DNA of 64,000 nt from AP-15 sp963737145 (GCA_963737145.1 CAVTRO010000001.1:744001-808000), one strand, 5' to 3'; counted from the first letter of the stretch, positions 25,725-34,447 are shown. Made by a program: numbers and translations. The notes: generated by a model not told the origin, from the sequence alone.

Positions 25725-27017
25725 TCAGCGGCCGGTCATGAGCGGCGGATCCTTAAGGTGGGCCTCCGCCAGCCGCCGCCCGGCATCGCGCATGAATTGC
25801 CGATCCGTGACCTCGGTTTCGGCCGGTGGCGCATGTACGATCGTGTCGTTGCAGTAAGTGGGTATGACCGCGCCGGCGTCACGGCAAAGGCCGGTGGGGT
25901 CGTCGCCGACTCGGACGGCCCGGATGCCGCGTCTGATCTGATTGCGAAACATACTGACCCCACGATCCGTGGCGCCCAGATGCTCCAAGGCGTGGATGGC
26001 GATCGGCCGCTGCGAGACCTGGGCCTCATAGTCACCGGGATGCCGCTGACCTTCCTCGTAGGATTCCGCGGCGAGTTGGCCGGGGAGCATGATGTCACGA
26101 TCGGCCCACCATGCCGGGGTCATGCCTTCCGTCTCGCTGACATGCCGGAATTCGATGAACATCGTATTCGTGTCGTCCTGCGGCACGATCCAACGGCTCA
26201 TCATCGGGCCGCTGAAGGGATGTTCCTTGCGGCCGTCTTCCCAAATCGGCGCCACCTGCTGCAGGTTGGGCAGGACATTCTCGACCATGCGCGCCCAGAC
26301 ATTGTCCCCGACCCGGCGGGTGGCGACATAAATGATGCCCACCGGGGTCTCGACAAAGTCCAGCTCCGGCACGACCCCGAACTGATCCGTGAACACGGCG
26401 CCGCTGACGATCGTATGGAGAAACGCCGTATGGACCGGATCCATGGTATTCTCCAGGATCTGCAGCCAGTTGCACGGATAGAAGTATTTCCGGCCGGGGA
26501 TGAGCCGATAGCCCGGCCGGCTGAAGCTGTCATATATCGGGAACGGCGGCTGCCGGTCGGGCGGCCCCAGATAGGCAAATACGATGCCGTTGTACTCATG
26601 GGTCGGATAAGCCCCGTGATAGAGGCGATCCTTGAGGGTGCTCTCCGCCGGCTCGCCGGGGGTCTCGAGGATCGTCCCGTCGGCCGCGAACAGCCATCCG
26701 TGATAGCAGCAGCGTATCCCTTTGCCGCCGACCAGCCCGAACTCCAAAGACGTGCCCCGGTGCGGGCAGTGCAGTTCGAGTAGACCCACCGCGCCGCTCT
26801 GATCGCGGAACGCCACGAGCTCTTCCCCCAGGATTTTGACCCGGGCTGGCAGGTCGCGCAGCTCGTCGGAGAAGCAGATCGGCTGCCAGAAGCGGCGGAA
26901 GTATTCGCCGCACGGCGTGCCCGGGCCGACATGGGTGAGCTCGGCGTCCTCCTCGGGAACCTGACGGTGAAGATAACCGCCATATCGCGTCTTCAGGAAC
27001 GGAGCTCTGGTAACCAT
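25725..27017 (-). CDS. Rieske non-heme iron oxygenase, large subunit
   Basis: The ATG at 27017 follows AAAGGAGG and gives 430 residues. The Rieske [2Fe-2S] centre is formed by CPHRG and CCYHGW near residues 85-108. The mononuclear iron site is in ENTMDPVHTAFLH near residue 190, with the conserved Asp that links neighbouring subunits. The layout matches phthalate-dioxygenase-like and vanillate-demethylase-like oxygenases that hydroxylate or demethylate aromatic compounds using electrons from a separate reductase. No reductase or ferredoxin gene is adjacent. Nearby minus-strand genes for a meta-cleavage-type hydrolase and a dienelactone hydrolase fit aromatic catabolism. Confidence 0.92.
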   Translation of the reverse strand: MVTRAPFLKTRYGGYLHRQVPEEDAELTHVGPGTPCGEYFRRFWQPICFSDELRDLPARVKILGEELVAFRDQSGAVGLLELHCPHRGTSLEFGLVGGKGIRCCYHGWLFAADGTILETPGEPAESTLKDRLYHGAYPTHEYNGIVFAYLGPPDRQPPFPIYDSFSRPGYRLIPGRKYFYPCNWLQILENTMDPVHTAFLHTIVSGAVFTDQFGVVPELDFVETPVGIIYVATRRVGDNVWARMVENVLPNLQQVAPIWEDGRKEHPFSGPMMSRWIVPQDDTNTMFIEFRHVSETEGMTPAWWADRDIMLPGQLAAESYEEGQRHPGDYEAQVSQRPIAIHALEHLGATDRGVSMFRNQIRRGIRAVRVGDDPTGLCRDAGAVIPTYCNDTIVHAPPAETEVTDRQFMRDAGRRLAEAHLKDPPLMTGR

Positions 27018-27531
27018 AGGCGTCCTCCTTTCAACGATCAGCCCCCGTTCGGCCCCGCGGTCGAGGATACGGCGAAAGTCGTCTGGCAGCACGTTAAAAG
27101 CCCGCTGCCTCGCTTCCTATCTGGTTCCTATCTAACGGAGCTGGAGCAGCACTCGGGCAGATCTCCAGCATGGCCGAACCACAGCTCTAAACACGTAGTT
27201 AAGGCCCGCGACTTGGCCCGCCGCGAACATCGCTTCGCGCGCTCCACGACATCGGCACCACGACATCGGCAATGGATCCGGCCGACTATAGCAGCGATCT
27301 CTATCTGGAGGCCGTCATTCGCGAAAACCGGAAGATCAATCCAGGACCGGAGCTTTGATCTTCCCGACACCAAGTCATCTCGGAGGCGCTGCGCAAAACG
27401 CCCAACCCCGCGGTGATCGGCTCGCCTTAACGGGGGCGCCTTGCGACCCGGAACTGGCGGATTTCGAGACGACAGGTCTCTAACTCATCTGCTCCTGGAA
27501 TTTCTGAAGCAGCAAGTGCCGTAGCCGTCCC
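27018..27531. other. 514 bases without a recognised gene
   Basis: The promoter of the Rieske gene should lie in the left part. A 28-codon plus-strand frame at 27272-27358 (MDPADYSSDLYLEAVIREN) looks protein-like but is too short to name. The rest shows no motif or repeat I recognise. Confidence 0.35.
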
Positions 27532-27825
27532 TCAGTAGCCCTTGAGGAACGCGAGGACCTGCGCGGTCCACTCGGCCGGCTTCTCGAAAGGGGGCCAGTG
27601 GCCGCAATTGTTGAGCAGCACGAGGCGCGAGTCGGCGATGTGGTTCGAGATCGCGATGCTGACCTCGAACGGCACCATCCGGTCGTAGCGGCCGTGGATC
27701 CAGAGGACCGCGCCCTGGATGCCGGGAAGGTCCGGAGTGTAGTCGTGCGGCAGGCTCACCGATTGCCGGCGCGCCTCGATGAACTCTGGTGACCAGGTGT
27801 GCGCGGTGGAATGAGAGATTTGCAA
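27532..27825 (-). pseudogene. Truncated copy of an alpha/beta hydrolase 3' end (copy 1)
   Basis: About 90 codons ending at 27532 repeat the C-terminal third of the intact hydrolase at 31700-32578: TWSPEFIEARRQSVSLPHDY, the acid-residue loop HGRYDRMVPFEVS and the catalytic histidine in NNCGHWPPFEKP. Similarity starts abruptly near 27805 (GGTGACCAGGT). Nothing of the N-terminal two thirds is present. It lies in the same orientation as the intact copy. Confidence 0.85.
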
Positions 27826-27896
27826 CTCGAATTGGGCCTGCGATAATTCACGAATACTTTCGGCTTAAGCCAGACGACCGGAGCGAGGAACGACAC

Positions 27897-30800
27897 ATGC
27901 CGCCGGCATCGGGACACTCACCCAGTTCCCTCGCCGAATGGGCCGACGGCAGTCGCCGGATGCTGGCGATAGTCTTTACCGATGTTGTCGGCTCCACGGC
28001 ATTGGACTCAAGATTAGGCGACCAACGTATGAGAGAGGTGCGTCGGGCGCACTTCGCTCGGAGCGCCGAATTGCTTCCCCGATACGGGGGCCAGCACTGT
28101 CCCGGCCGAGAGGTAAAAACCATTGGCGACGCCGTCATGGGGGTTTTCCACACGGCCGAGGCGGCGTTCGACTATGCCTACGCGTTGCAGCGCAACCCCG
28201 GCCACGAAGCGCTCGAGGCGGGCGGCATCCGAGCCGGCATTCACATCGGGACCGTCGATATAGAGGGCGACGATGTCTTCGGGATCGACGTGGCCTTTGC
28301 GGCGCGCATTGTTCACGAGATCAAGAATGCGGAGATTTGGCTGAGCGAATTTGCCATAACCGCCTTCAAGAACTTCAAACCAAAGGAACACGACGGTCTA
28401 CTTTGGCAAGATCACCCTGGTCTCGCGTTCAAAGGAATCGCCGGACACCACAGGGTATGGTCACTCGCGCCGCCGCCCGGTTCAGGCCAATCCCTCGACG
28501 AAATCGTCCTCGGTTCTCCACCGCCGATCTGCTCGCAGGGAATCTCAGACCTCCCGAGCCGCCCGGCAAATTTCATTGGGCGCGACGAGGATGTCACCGC
28601 AATCCTCGATGTCCTGCTGTCAACGCTCCCGGCACGGGCGATCCTCGTTCAAGGCCCGCCGGGAATCGGTAAGACCGCTCTGACAAAGGCTGTCGCCAAC
28701 GATGCGGGTGTGGTCGAGCGGTTTGGTGACCCCAATCGATGGTTTGTCGAACTCGACACGGCGACGACGGCTGCGTCAATGCAGGACGCCATTACGCGGG
28801 CCGTGGGAGCCGACCCGCAGAGCGGGTTCAGGGCGACTTTGGCGCATATCCGTCAGCGGCCGGGGCTGCTGGTGCTGGATAATCTGGAAACCCCTTGGGA
28901 CCCGAGATCGGAGCGCCGCGCGACCGAGGAGACCCTTGCCGGCTTGGCCGCCATTCCGGGCCTTGCGCTCCTCGGCTCGTTCCGCGGCCGCGATCGCGTC
29001 AGCGGTCCGACCTGGGCCCTCGTCCATCCGGTCGACCGGCTCAAATCCCCCTTCGACCGCGAATTGTTCTGCCGAGTCGCGCAAAGCGACCTCGTCAACG
29101 ACTCGCATCTGCCGTTGTTTCTCGCGGCACTGGCCGGCATCCCGCTGGCCATCGAGCTGGTCGCGTCCCGCGCCTATGGGCGCTCGTCGCTCGCCGCACT
29201 CTGGGCGCAATGGAACAAACTTGGTTCGGAACTCGCGATCGATCCGGATTTCGCTGCGGCTGCGGGACGACTGACCTCGCTGCCGCATTCGATCGAGTTG
29301 TCGCTGCAATCGACCCGGCTCACGGAGGCGGCGCACCGGTTGTTCCGGCTGCTCGGCCAACTTCCCGCCGGAATCGCCGCTGGGGATCGGGATGAACTGC
29401 TTGGGGACGAAAGCTTCGCCGCCGAGGAAGCGTTGCTCCGAATCGGACTTGCGATCGAGAGGGGCAGCCGTCTCGATCTTCTTTCCCCTCTGCGTGATCA
29501 CGCGCGACGCCACCACGTTCCTGGCGCGCCGGACAACACGGCCTGGCCTGCACACTATCTCGGGCTGACCCGCCGTCTTGGTGAGGCCATCGGCACGAGG
29601 GCCGGCGAGGGCGCTACTTTTCGGCTTGTGCCGGAATTTCCGAACATCGAGGCGGCAATCCACGCCGTGCTGGCGGCAGGCAAGCGCTCGGACGCAATGA
29701 AAGCCCTGATCGGCTTCGGCCGTCTGACATATATCGCGGCGCTTCCCGCACCGGTGCTTGCCGAGGTCGCCGCCGCCTGCCGCACCGAGAACGACGTTTT
29801 GGGCGAGGCCAACTGCATCCAGCGGCTCGGTGACGTCGCGCTGACCCGCTCCGATCACGAGGCCGCGCGCCGCGCCTATGAAGAGGCGCTGCCGCTCTAC
29901 CGCCAGCTCGGCGACGTTCTGGGCGAGGCCAACTGCATCCAGAGCTTCGGCGACATCGCGCTTCGGCGCTCCGATCACGAGGCCGCGCGCCGCGCCGATG
30001 AGGAGGCGCTGCCCCTCTACCGCCGGGTCGGCGACGTTCTGGGCGAGGCCAACTGCATCCGGAGCCTCGGCGACATCGCGCTTCGGCGCTCCGATCACGA
30101 GGCCGCGCGCCGCGCCTATGAGGAGGCGCTGCCGCTCTGCCGCCAGGTCGGCGACGTTCTCGGCGAGGCCAACTGCATCAAGAGCCTCGGTGACATCGCG
30201 CTTCGGCGCTCCGATCACGAGGCCGCGCGCCGCGCCTGTGAGGAGGCGCTGCCGCTCTACCGCCAGGTCGGCGACGTTCTGGGCGAGGCCAACTGCATCC
30301 AGACGCTCGGCGACATCGCGCTGGCCCGCTCCGATCACGAGGCTGCGCGCCGCACCTATGAGGAGGTGCTGCCGCTCTACCGCCAGGTCGGCGACGTTCT
30401 CGGCGAGGCCAACTGCATCAAGAGCCTCGGCGACATCGCGCTTCGGCGCTCCGATCACGAGGCCGCGTGCCGCGCCTATGAGGAGGCGCTGCCGCTCTAC
30501 CGCCAGGTCGGCGCCCTTCTCGGCGAGGCCAACTGCATCCGGAGGCTCGGCGGCATCGCGCTGGCCCGCTCCGATCACGAGGCCGCGCGCCGCGCCTATG
30601 AGGAGGTGCTGCCGCTCTACCGCCACGTCGGCGACGTTCAGGGCGAGGCCAACTGCATCAAGGGCCTCGGCGACATCGCGCTTCGGCGCTCCGATCCCGA
30701 GGCCGCGCGCCGTGCCTATGAGGAGGCGCTGCCGCTCTACCGCCAGGTCGGTGACGTTCTGGGCGAGGCCAACTGCATCCGGAGCCTCGGCGACATCGCG

Positions 30801-31049
30801 CTGGCCCGCTCCGATCACGAGGCCGCGTGCCGCGCCTATGAGGAGGCGCTGCCGCTGTACCGCCAAGTCGGCGACGTTCAGGGCGAGGCCGACTGCATCC
30901 GGAGCCTCGGCGACATCGCGCTGGCCCGCTCCGATCACGAGGCCGCGCGCCGCGCCTATGAGGAGGCGCTACCGCTCTACCGTCGGGTCGGCGACGTTCT
31001 GGGCGAGGCCAACTGCATCCAGGGCCTCGGAAAGCTAGGCAACAGGTGA
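27897..31049 (+). CDS. Cyclase-like domain / NB-ARC-like ATPase / TPR protein (STAND-type)
   Basis: The ATG at 27897 follows GAGGAA and gives 1050 residues. Residues about 20-200 form a class III nucleotide cyclase domain (MLAIVFTDVVGST, KTIGDAVMGVF). The usual Asn of VNLAAR is replaced (VAFAAR), so activity is doubtful. Residues about 235-560 form a STAND/NB-ARC-like ATPase with Walker A GPPGIGKT near 255 and Walker B LLVLDNLE near 324. From about residue 633 to the end come ten tandem 40-residue TPR units plus a partial one. Such proteins use the repeat array to sense a partner and the ATPase to switch. It could be a signalling or anti-phage protein. It is flanked on both sides by truncated hydrolase copies. 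Confidence 0.85.
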   Translation: MPPASGHSPSSLAEWADGSRRMLAIVFTDVVGSTALDSRLGDQRMREVRRAHFARSAELLPRYGGQHCPGREVKTIGDAVMGVFHTAEAAFDYAYALQRNPGHEALEAGGIRAGIHIGTVDIEGDDVFGIDVAFAARIVHEIKNAEIWLSEFAITAFKNFKPKEHDGLLWQDHPGLAFKGIAGHHRVWSLAPPPGSGQSLDEIVLGSPPPICSQGISDLPSRPANFIGRDEDVTAILDVLLSTLPARAILVQGPPGIGKTALTKAVANDAGVVERFGDPNRWFVELDTATTAASMQDAITRAVGADPQSGFRATLAHIRQRPGLLVLDNLETPWDPRSERRATEETLAGLAAIPGLALLGSFRGRDRVSGPTWALVHPVDRLKSPFDRELFCRVAQSDLVNDSHLPLFLAALAGIPLAIELVASRAYGRSSLAALWAQWNKLGSELAIDPDFAAAAGRLTSLPHSIELSLQSTRLTEAAHRLFRLLGQLPAGIAAGDRDELLGDESFAAEEALLRIGLAIERGSRLDLLSPLRDHARRHHVPGAPDNTAWPAHYLGLTRRLGEAIGTRAGEGATFRLVPEFPNIEAAIHAVLAAGKRSDAMKALIGFGRLTYIAALPAPVLAEVAAACRTENDVLGEANCIQRLGDVALTRSDHEAARRAYEEALPLYRQLGDVLGEANCIQSFGDIALRRSDHEAARRADEEALPLYRRVGDVLGEANCIRSLGDIALRRSDHEAARRAYEEALPLCRQVGDVLGEANCIKSLGDIALRRSDHEAARRACEEALPLYRQVGDVLGEANCIQTLGDIALARSDHEAARRTYEEVLPLYRQVGDVLGEANCIKSLGDIALRRSDHEAACRAYEEALPLYRQVGALLGEANCIRRLGGIALARSDHEAARRAYEEVLPLYRHVGDVQGEANCIKGLGDIALRRSDPEAARRAYEEALPLYRQVGDVLGEANCIRSLGDIALARSDHEAACRAYEEALPLYRQVGDVQGEADCIRSLGDIALARSDHEAARRAYEEALPLYRRVGDVLGEANCIQGLGKLGNR
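29793..31049 (+). repeat. Ten tandem 120-bp units plus a partial unit, encoding TPRs
   Basis: Each unit encodes DVLGEANCI, then LGDIAL, RSDHEAARRAYEEALPLYRQVG with small changes. Copies are nearly identical at the DNA level. Two alleles of one segment alternate: CTTCGGCGC in units 2, 3, 4, 6 and 8, and CTGGCCCGC in units 5, 7, 9 and 10. Units 4-5, 6-7 and 8-9 therefore look like a 240-bp dimer that was itself amplified. The last unit is cut after 18 codons. Confidence 0.92.
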
Positions 31050-31345
31050 TCAATACGCCTGCAGGAAGGCGAAGACCTGCGGGGTCCACTTGGCTGGCTT
31101 CTCGAAGGGGGGCCAGTGGCCGCAGTTGTTGAGGAGCACGAGGCGGAGTCGGCGATGTGGTTGAGGATTGCGATGCTGACCTCGAAGGGCGCCATCCGGT
31201 CGTGCCGCCCGTGGATCAGGAGGACCGGGGCCCGGATGCCGGCGAGGTCGGGGGTGTAGTCGAGCGGCAGGATCACCGATTGCCCGCGCGCTCCATTCGG
31301 CGGCATGACCGTCGGCGCCTGGCCTGGCCAATATTTGACAAGCAT
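31050..31345 (-). pseudogene. Truncated, frameshifted copy of the alpha/beta hydrolase 3' end (copy 2)
   Basis: It starts on the base after the stop of the TPR protein gene, tail to tail. Decoded parts are LDYTPDLAGIRAPVLLIHGR, then HDRMAPFEVSIAILNHIADS, a one-base frame change near 31145, and RLVLLNNCGHWPPFEKPAKW to the end. The N-terminal two thirds are missing, as in copy 1 at 27532. Similarity to the intact gene fades near 31285. Confidence 0.82.
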
Positions 31346-31534
31346 GGTTACGGTTGCGGCAACATTGGACCGCGCATAGCATCAATCGGCGGCGCCGGAC
31401 GCCACGGCCGCGCTCTCGACCGGAAAATCGCCACGATCTTATGGCCAGATGCCGAGCTTCAGAGTTTGGTGGTCTTGATGATCGAGATTCTTCGTTATTG
31501 GGGCAAGCAAATCCATAAATTTGCTGGGATCTGG

Positions 31535-31680
31535 TTCGCTGTTATTTCCCGCCTAATAGCGAATAACAGCGAGGAATTTCGCTGTTATTCGGCTGCCGCG
31601 AGTTCCGAAAGATGAGGGATTCTGCGGCGGACGGCCACCCTGCCGCTGTTTTTTGCTGTAAATAACAGCGAAAACAGCGA
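31535..31680. repeat. Cluster of CGCTGTTAT / ATAACAGCG inverted motifs
   Basis: TTCGCTGTTATT occurs at 31535 and 31578, AATAACAGCGA at 31562, ATAACAGCG at 31662 and the variants CGCTGTTTT at 31644 and AAAACAGCG at 31671. They form several nested stem-loops in an otherwise AT-richer gap downstream of the intact hydrolase. Related sequence appears at 53352-53386. No gene is seen in the whole 31346-31699 gap. Confidence 0.7.
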
Positions 31681-31699
31681 ATTGGCGCAGCTTTCGCTC

Positions 31700-32578
31700 T
31701 CAATAGCCCTTGAGGAACGCGAGGACTTGCGCGGTCCATTCGGCCGGCTTCTCGAAGGGCGGCCAGTGGCCGCAGTTGTTGAGGAGGACCAGGTGCGAAT
31801 CGGCGATGTGGTTGAGGATCGCGATCGAGACCTCGAACGGCACCATCCGGTCGTAACGCCCGTGGATCAACAGGACGGGCGCCTTGATGCCGGCGAGGTC
31901 GGGGGTGTAGTCGTGCGGCAGGCTGACCGATTGCCGGCGCGCTTCGATGAACTCTGGTGACCAGGTATGCGCCCGGTGGACGTAGTCCACCAGCTCATCC
32001 GTCACCAGGCTCGCGTCGTCGATGTGCACGGCGAGGTAGCGCCGGATGTTGTCGCGGCTCGGGTCGTCGAGGGCCTGGCGGGTGGCGCGGCTGCCCTCCG
32101 AGGGGCGATTGGCCATCAGGTAGCGGTCGCCGCCGGTGCCGATGTGCGAGCCGCCCATCACGAATTTGCCGACCCGCTCGGGGTAGGTGATGGCCGCCAC
32201 CATCGCCGACTGCCCGCCCTGCGAGTTGCCGACCCAGTGTGCCCGCGAAATGCCGAGCGCGTCGAGCAAAGCGACCGCGGTCCGTGCCTGGACGGCATGC
32301 ACCCCCTCGCGGTAGACGATGGGGCCCGTCTTCGAAAAGTTGGGCAGGTCCATCAGGATGCAGCGGAAGTGCTGCGACATGAGGCCGACCGTCTTGTGAA
32401 ACGTGATCCACGCGGTGGTGCCGGGACCGTAGGAGTGCAGGAACAGCACCGGCTCGCCCTCGCCCGCATCGTGGTAGTGCACATTCATGCCCGCTGGCAT
32501 ACCCCCTGGCATGCCGCCCACCGCGATGGTCTTGCTGGTACCCGCCTCGGTGAGGCCGTTCGAGGCGATGAACGGCAT
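31700..32578 (-). CDS. Alpha/beta hydrolase, meta-cleavage-product hydrolase type
   Basis: The ATG at 32578 follows GGAGG and gives 292 residues. The triad is visible: nucleophile Ser in GNSQGG near residue 125, Asp in HGRYDRM near residue 240 and His in NCGHWPPFE near residue 270. The fold and the cap sequence resemble C-C bond hydrolases of the MhpC/BphD group, which split ring-cleavage products of aromatic compounds. It is last in a minus-strand series with the DUF6295, dienelactone hydrolase and glutathione transferase genes. Its 3' third exists in two further truncated copies at 27532 and 31050. Confidence 0.88.
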   Translation of the reverse strand: MPFIASNGLTEAGTSKTIAVGGMPGGMPAGMNVHYHDAGEGEPVLFLHSYGPGTTAWITFHKTVGLMSQHFRCILMDLPNFSKTGPIVYREGVHAVQARTAVALLDALGISRAHWVGNSQGGQSAMVAAITYPERVGKFVMGGSHIGTGGDRYLMANRPSEGSRATRQALDDPSRDNIRRYLAVHIDDASLVTDELVDYVHRAHTWSPEFIEARRQSVSLPHDYTPDLAGIKAPVLLIHGRYDRMVPFEVSIAILNHIADSHLVLLNNCGHWPPFEKPAEWTAQVLAFLKGY

Positions 32579-32607
32579 GTCTTCCTCCAAGGGACGCGCT
32601 GGGCCGG

Positions 32608-32889
32608 TCAGCGGCGAGGTCGCAAACGCGCGCTTTCCTCGATCTCGGCGGCCTCGATCGCCCTGGCAAGCGCGCCGCTCAGCTCCTTGGCGGACTGCAA
32701 TGTGAGCTCGACGGCTACCCGCGCGCCCGGCCCGAGCGCGGCATTCACGAAATCTATCGTAATGGCCTCTTCCAGGAGAGCGTGATGCGGGTGGTCGTAG
32801 GACACCACCGAATGGGTCAGATCGAACCACCCGTCACCGCCCTTGCCGGCGCCGTCGGCCCCGACGATCTCGACGATCGAGGTGCACAT
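32608..32889 (-). CDS. DUF6295 family protein
   Basis: The 93-residue product begins MCTSIVEIVGADGAGKGGDG, then WFDLTHSVVSYDHPHHALLE, a compact and highly recognisable start for this family of unknown function. It has the conserved Asp-His-Pro and an internal ITIDF segment. It sits 7 bases after the dienelactone hydrolase stop and 29 bases before the hydrolase start, so it is almost certainly part of the same operon. Family members are often found beside alpha/beta hydrolases of aromatic degradation clusters. Confidence 0.8.
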   Translation of the reverse strand: MCTSIVEIVGADGAGKGGDGWFDLTHSVVSYDHPHHALLEEAITIDFVNAALGPGARVAVELTLQSAKELSGALARAIEAAEIEESARLRPRR

Positions 32890-32896
32890 TGGGGGT

Positions 32897-33643
32897 TTAT
32901 TTGGCCAAGTGCTTGCCAAAAAACGAGAACACCTTTTGCCAGCCGTCCAGCGCCTGCTCGATGCGGTACATCGGCCGGTCGTAGTAGAAAAAGCCGTGCC
33001 CGGCGCCGTCGTACCGGTGAAACTCATACTGTTTGCCGTGCTTCTTGAGCTCGGCCTCGTGCTGGTCCACCTGCTCCGGGGTCGGCGCGCGATCCTCGTT
33101 GCCAAACAAACCCAGCAGAGGGCAGGAGAGGTTTCTCGTAAACTCGATCGGCGGGGTGGGCTGCTTTGGGTTCAGCTCCTCCTTGCTCATCACCACCCGG
33201 CCGCCCCAAAGGTCGGCAGCGGCGTCTATGCTTTTGGTATGGCACGCAAACAAGAAGGTTTGCCGCCCGCCGGAGCAGGTGCCGATCACCCCAACCTTGC
33301 CGTTGAGCCAAGGCTGAGCGCGCAGCCATTGGACCGCGCCTTCGGTATCCCCGATGACTTGCGCGTCGGGAACGCCGCCCTCGGCGCGCACCTTGGCGGC
33401 GACGTCGTCGGCTTTGCCCTCGCCCGCACGGTGATAGAGATTGTGGCTGATCGCCGCGTAGCCGTGATGCGCGAATTTGCGGGTCGCTTCGCGGTACCAC
33501 TCGTCCCAGCCGGGCGCATGATGCAGGAGGACCATGCCGGGGAACGGGCCCGCACCCAACGGCCGCGCAACATAGGCCGAGATCGGCTCATTCTTGTCGC
33601 CGTTGATCGCAATCGTCTCGGCAATCATTCCTTCATAGGCCAT
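32897..33643 (-). CDS. Dienelactone hydrolase family protein
   Basis: The ATG at 33643, behind GGGGAG, gives 248 residues. The catalytic Cys lies in GTCSGGR near residue 118, with Asp in the FGNEDRAPT segment and His in GAGHGFF. These enzymes open dienelactones formed in chlorocatechol breakdown, though many members have other ester substrates. A close paralogue lies at 51129-51890. The ring-side neighbours (hydrolase, DUF6295, GST) support a catabolic role. Confidence 0.9.
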   Translation of the reverse strand: MAYEGMIAETIAINGDKNEPISAYVARPLGAGPFPGMVLLHHAPGWDEWYREATRKFAHHGYAAISHNLYHRAGEGKADDVAAKVRAEGGVPDAQVIGDTEGAVQWLRAQPWLNGKVGVIGTCSGGRQTFLFACHTKSIDAAADLWGGRVVMSKEELNPKQPTPPIEFTRNLSCPLLGLFGNEDRAPTPEQVDQHEAELKKHGKQYEFHRYDGAGHGFFYYDRPMYRIEQALDGWQKVFSFFGKHLAK

Positions 33644-33787
33644 CGTCGCTCCCCTTTTCCGTTGCAAATAGGCCGCCCCGGTTGGCGACCGTTCGAGGCG
33701 GTAATGGTTAGCCCAGACTGGGGCCGGGGTCCATCCCCGGCTACACCTGCCCGCAGACCGATAGGGGAGGTCGCTGAGCGCCCCGGC

Positions 33788-34447
33788 TCAGAACTCCATA
33801 TCGAGTTCTTCCAGCTCCTCGGGTTCGAGCAGCGCGGCCGAGCGCCATGCGACCATGTCCGGCAGCGCCATGATGCTCTCGCAATAATCGGTGCATTGCC
33901 GTTCGAGCTTGACGTCGTAGGTCAGGAAGCGCGTGACGACAGGCGCGTACATCGCGTCGGCCATCGTCAAGTTACTGAACAGATAGGGGCCCTGGTGAGC
34001 CGCGAAACATTCGTGCCAGATCGTTGTAATTCGGTCGATATCCGCCTGCGCACCGGACCATATCTTGAAGCCGGGGCGGCGGGCTCTGAGGTTCATCGGC
34101 AGCGCCGAGCGCAGATTGGTGAACCCCGAATGCATTTCCCCGCAGATCGAGCGGCAGCGGGCGCGGGCCGCGCGTTCTGCCGGCAACAGCCCGGCTTTCG
34201 GCTTCACTTCGTTGAGATACTCGGCAATCGCCAAGGTATCCCAGATCTTGACGCCCTGGTGGGTCAGGCAAGGGACGAGGATCGACGGCGAGAGCAGCAG
34301 CAACTCGGCACGGTTCGCCGGGTCGTCGGGCGGCACGATCTCTTCGACGAAATCGAGGCCCGCCATCCTGCACAATAGCCAGCCGCGCAGCGACCAGGAG
34401 GAATAGTTCTTGCTGCTGATCGTGAGAAAGGTCCCGGTGATCCGCAT
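33788..34447 (-). CDS. Glutathione S-transferase family protein
   Basis: From the ATG at 34447 the product has 219 residues with an N-terminal thioredoxin-like domain (ISSKNYSSWSLRGWLLCRMA, the usual serine-containing start) and the glutathione-contact motif SPSILVPCL. An all-helical C-terminal domain follows (SNLTMADAMYAPVVTRF). An AAGGAGG directly touches this ATG, which is an unusually short spacing; a GTG at 34477 is the alternative start. It is upstream of the dienelactone hydrolase on the same strand with a 144-base gap and may use its own promoter or share the operon. Confidence 0.85.
   Translation of the reverse strand: MRITGTFLTISSKNYSSWSLRGWLLCRMAGLDFVEEIVPPDDPANRAELLLLSPSILVPCLTHQGVKIWDTLAIAEYLNEVKPKAGLLPAERAARARCRSICGEMHSGFTNLRSALPMNLRARRPGFKIWSGAQADIDRITTIWHECFAAHQGPYLFSNLTMADAMYAPVVTRFLTYDVKLERQCTDYCESIMALPDMVAWRSAALLEPEELEELDMEF

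Noticed and set aside
28776..30938. 720-codon open frame on the minus strand through the TPR array
   Set aside because: It is the antisense shadow of the repeated TPR units. The repeat keeps any stop-free frame open, there is no ribosome-binding site, and the translation is only a repeat of the same 40-residue unit.
29793..31049. CRISPR-like look of regularly spaced repeats
   Set aside because: Repeat and spacer are not distinguishable, the period is 120 bp, the whole array is coding in one frame, and no cas gene is near.
32843..34378. 511-codon plus-strand frame opposite the dienelactone hydrolase and GST genes
   Set aside because: It crosses two recognised genes in antisense and shows no domain.
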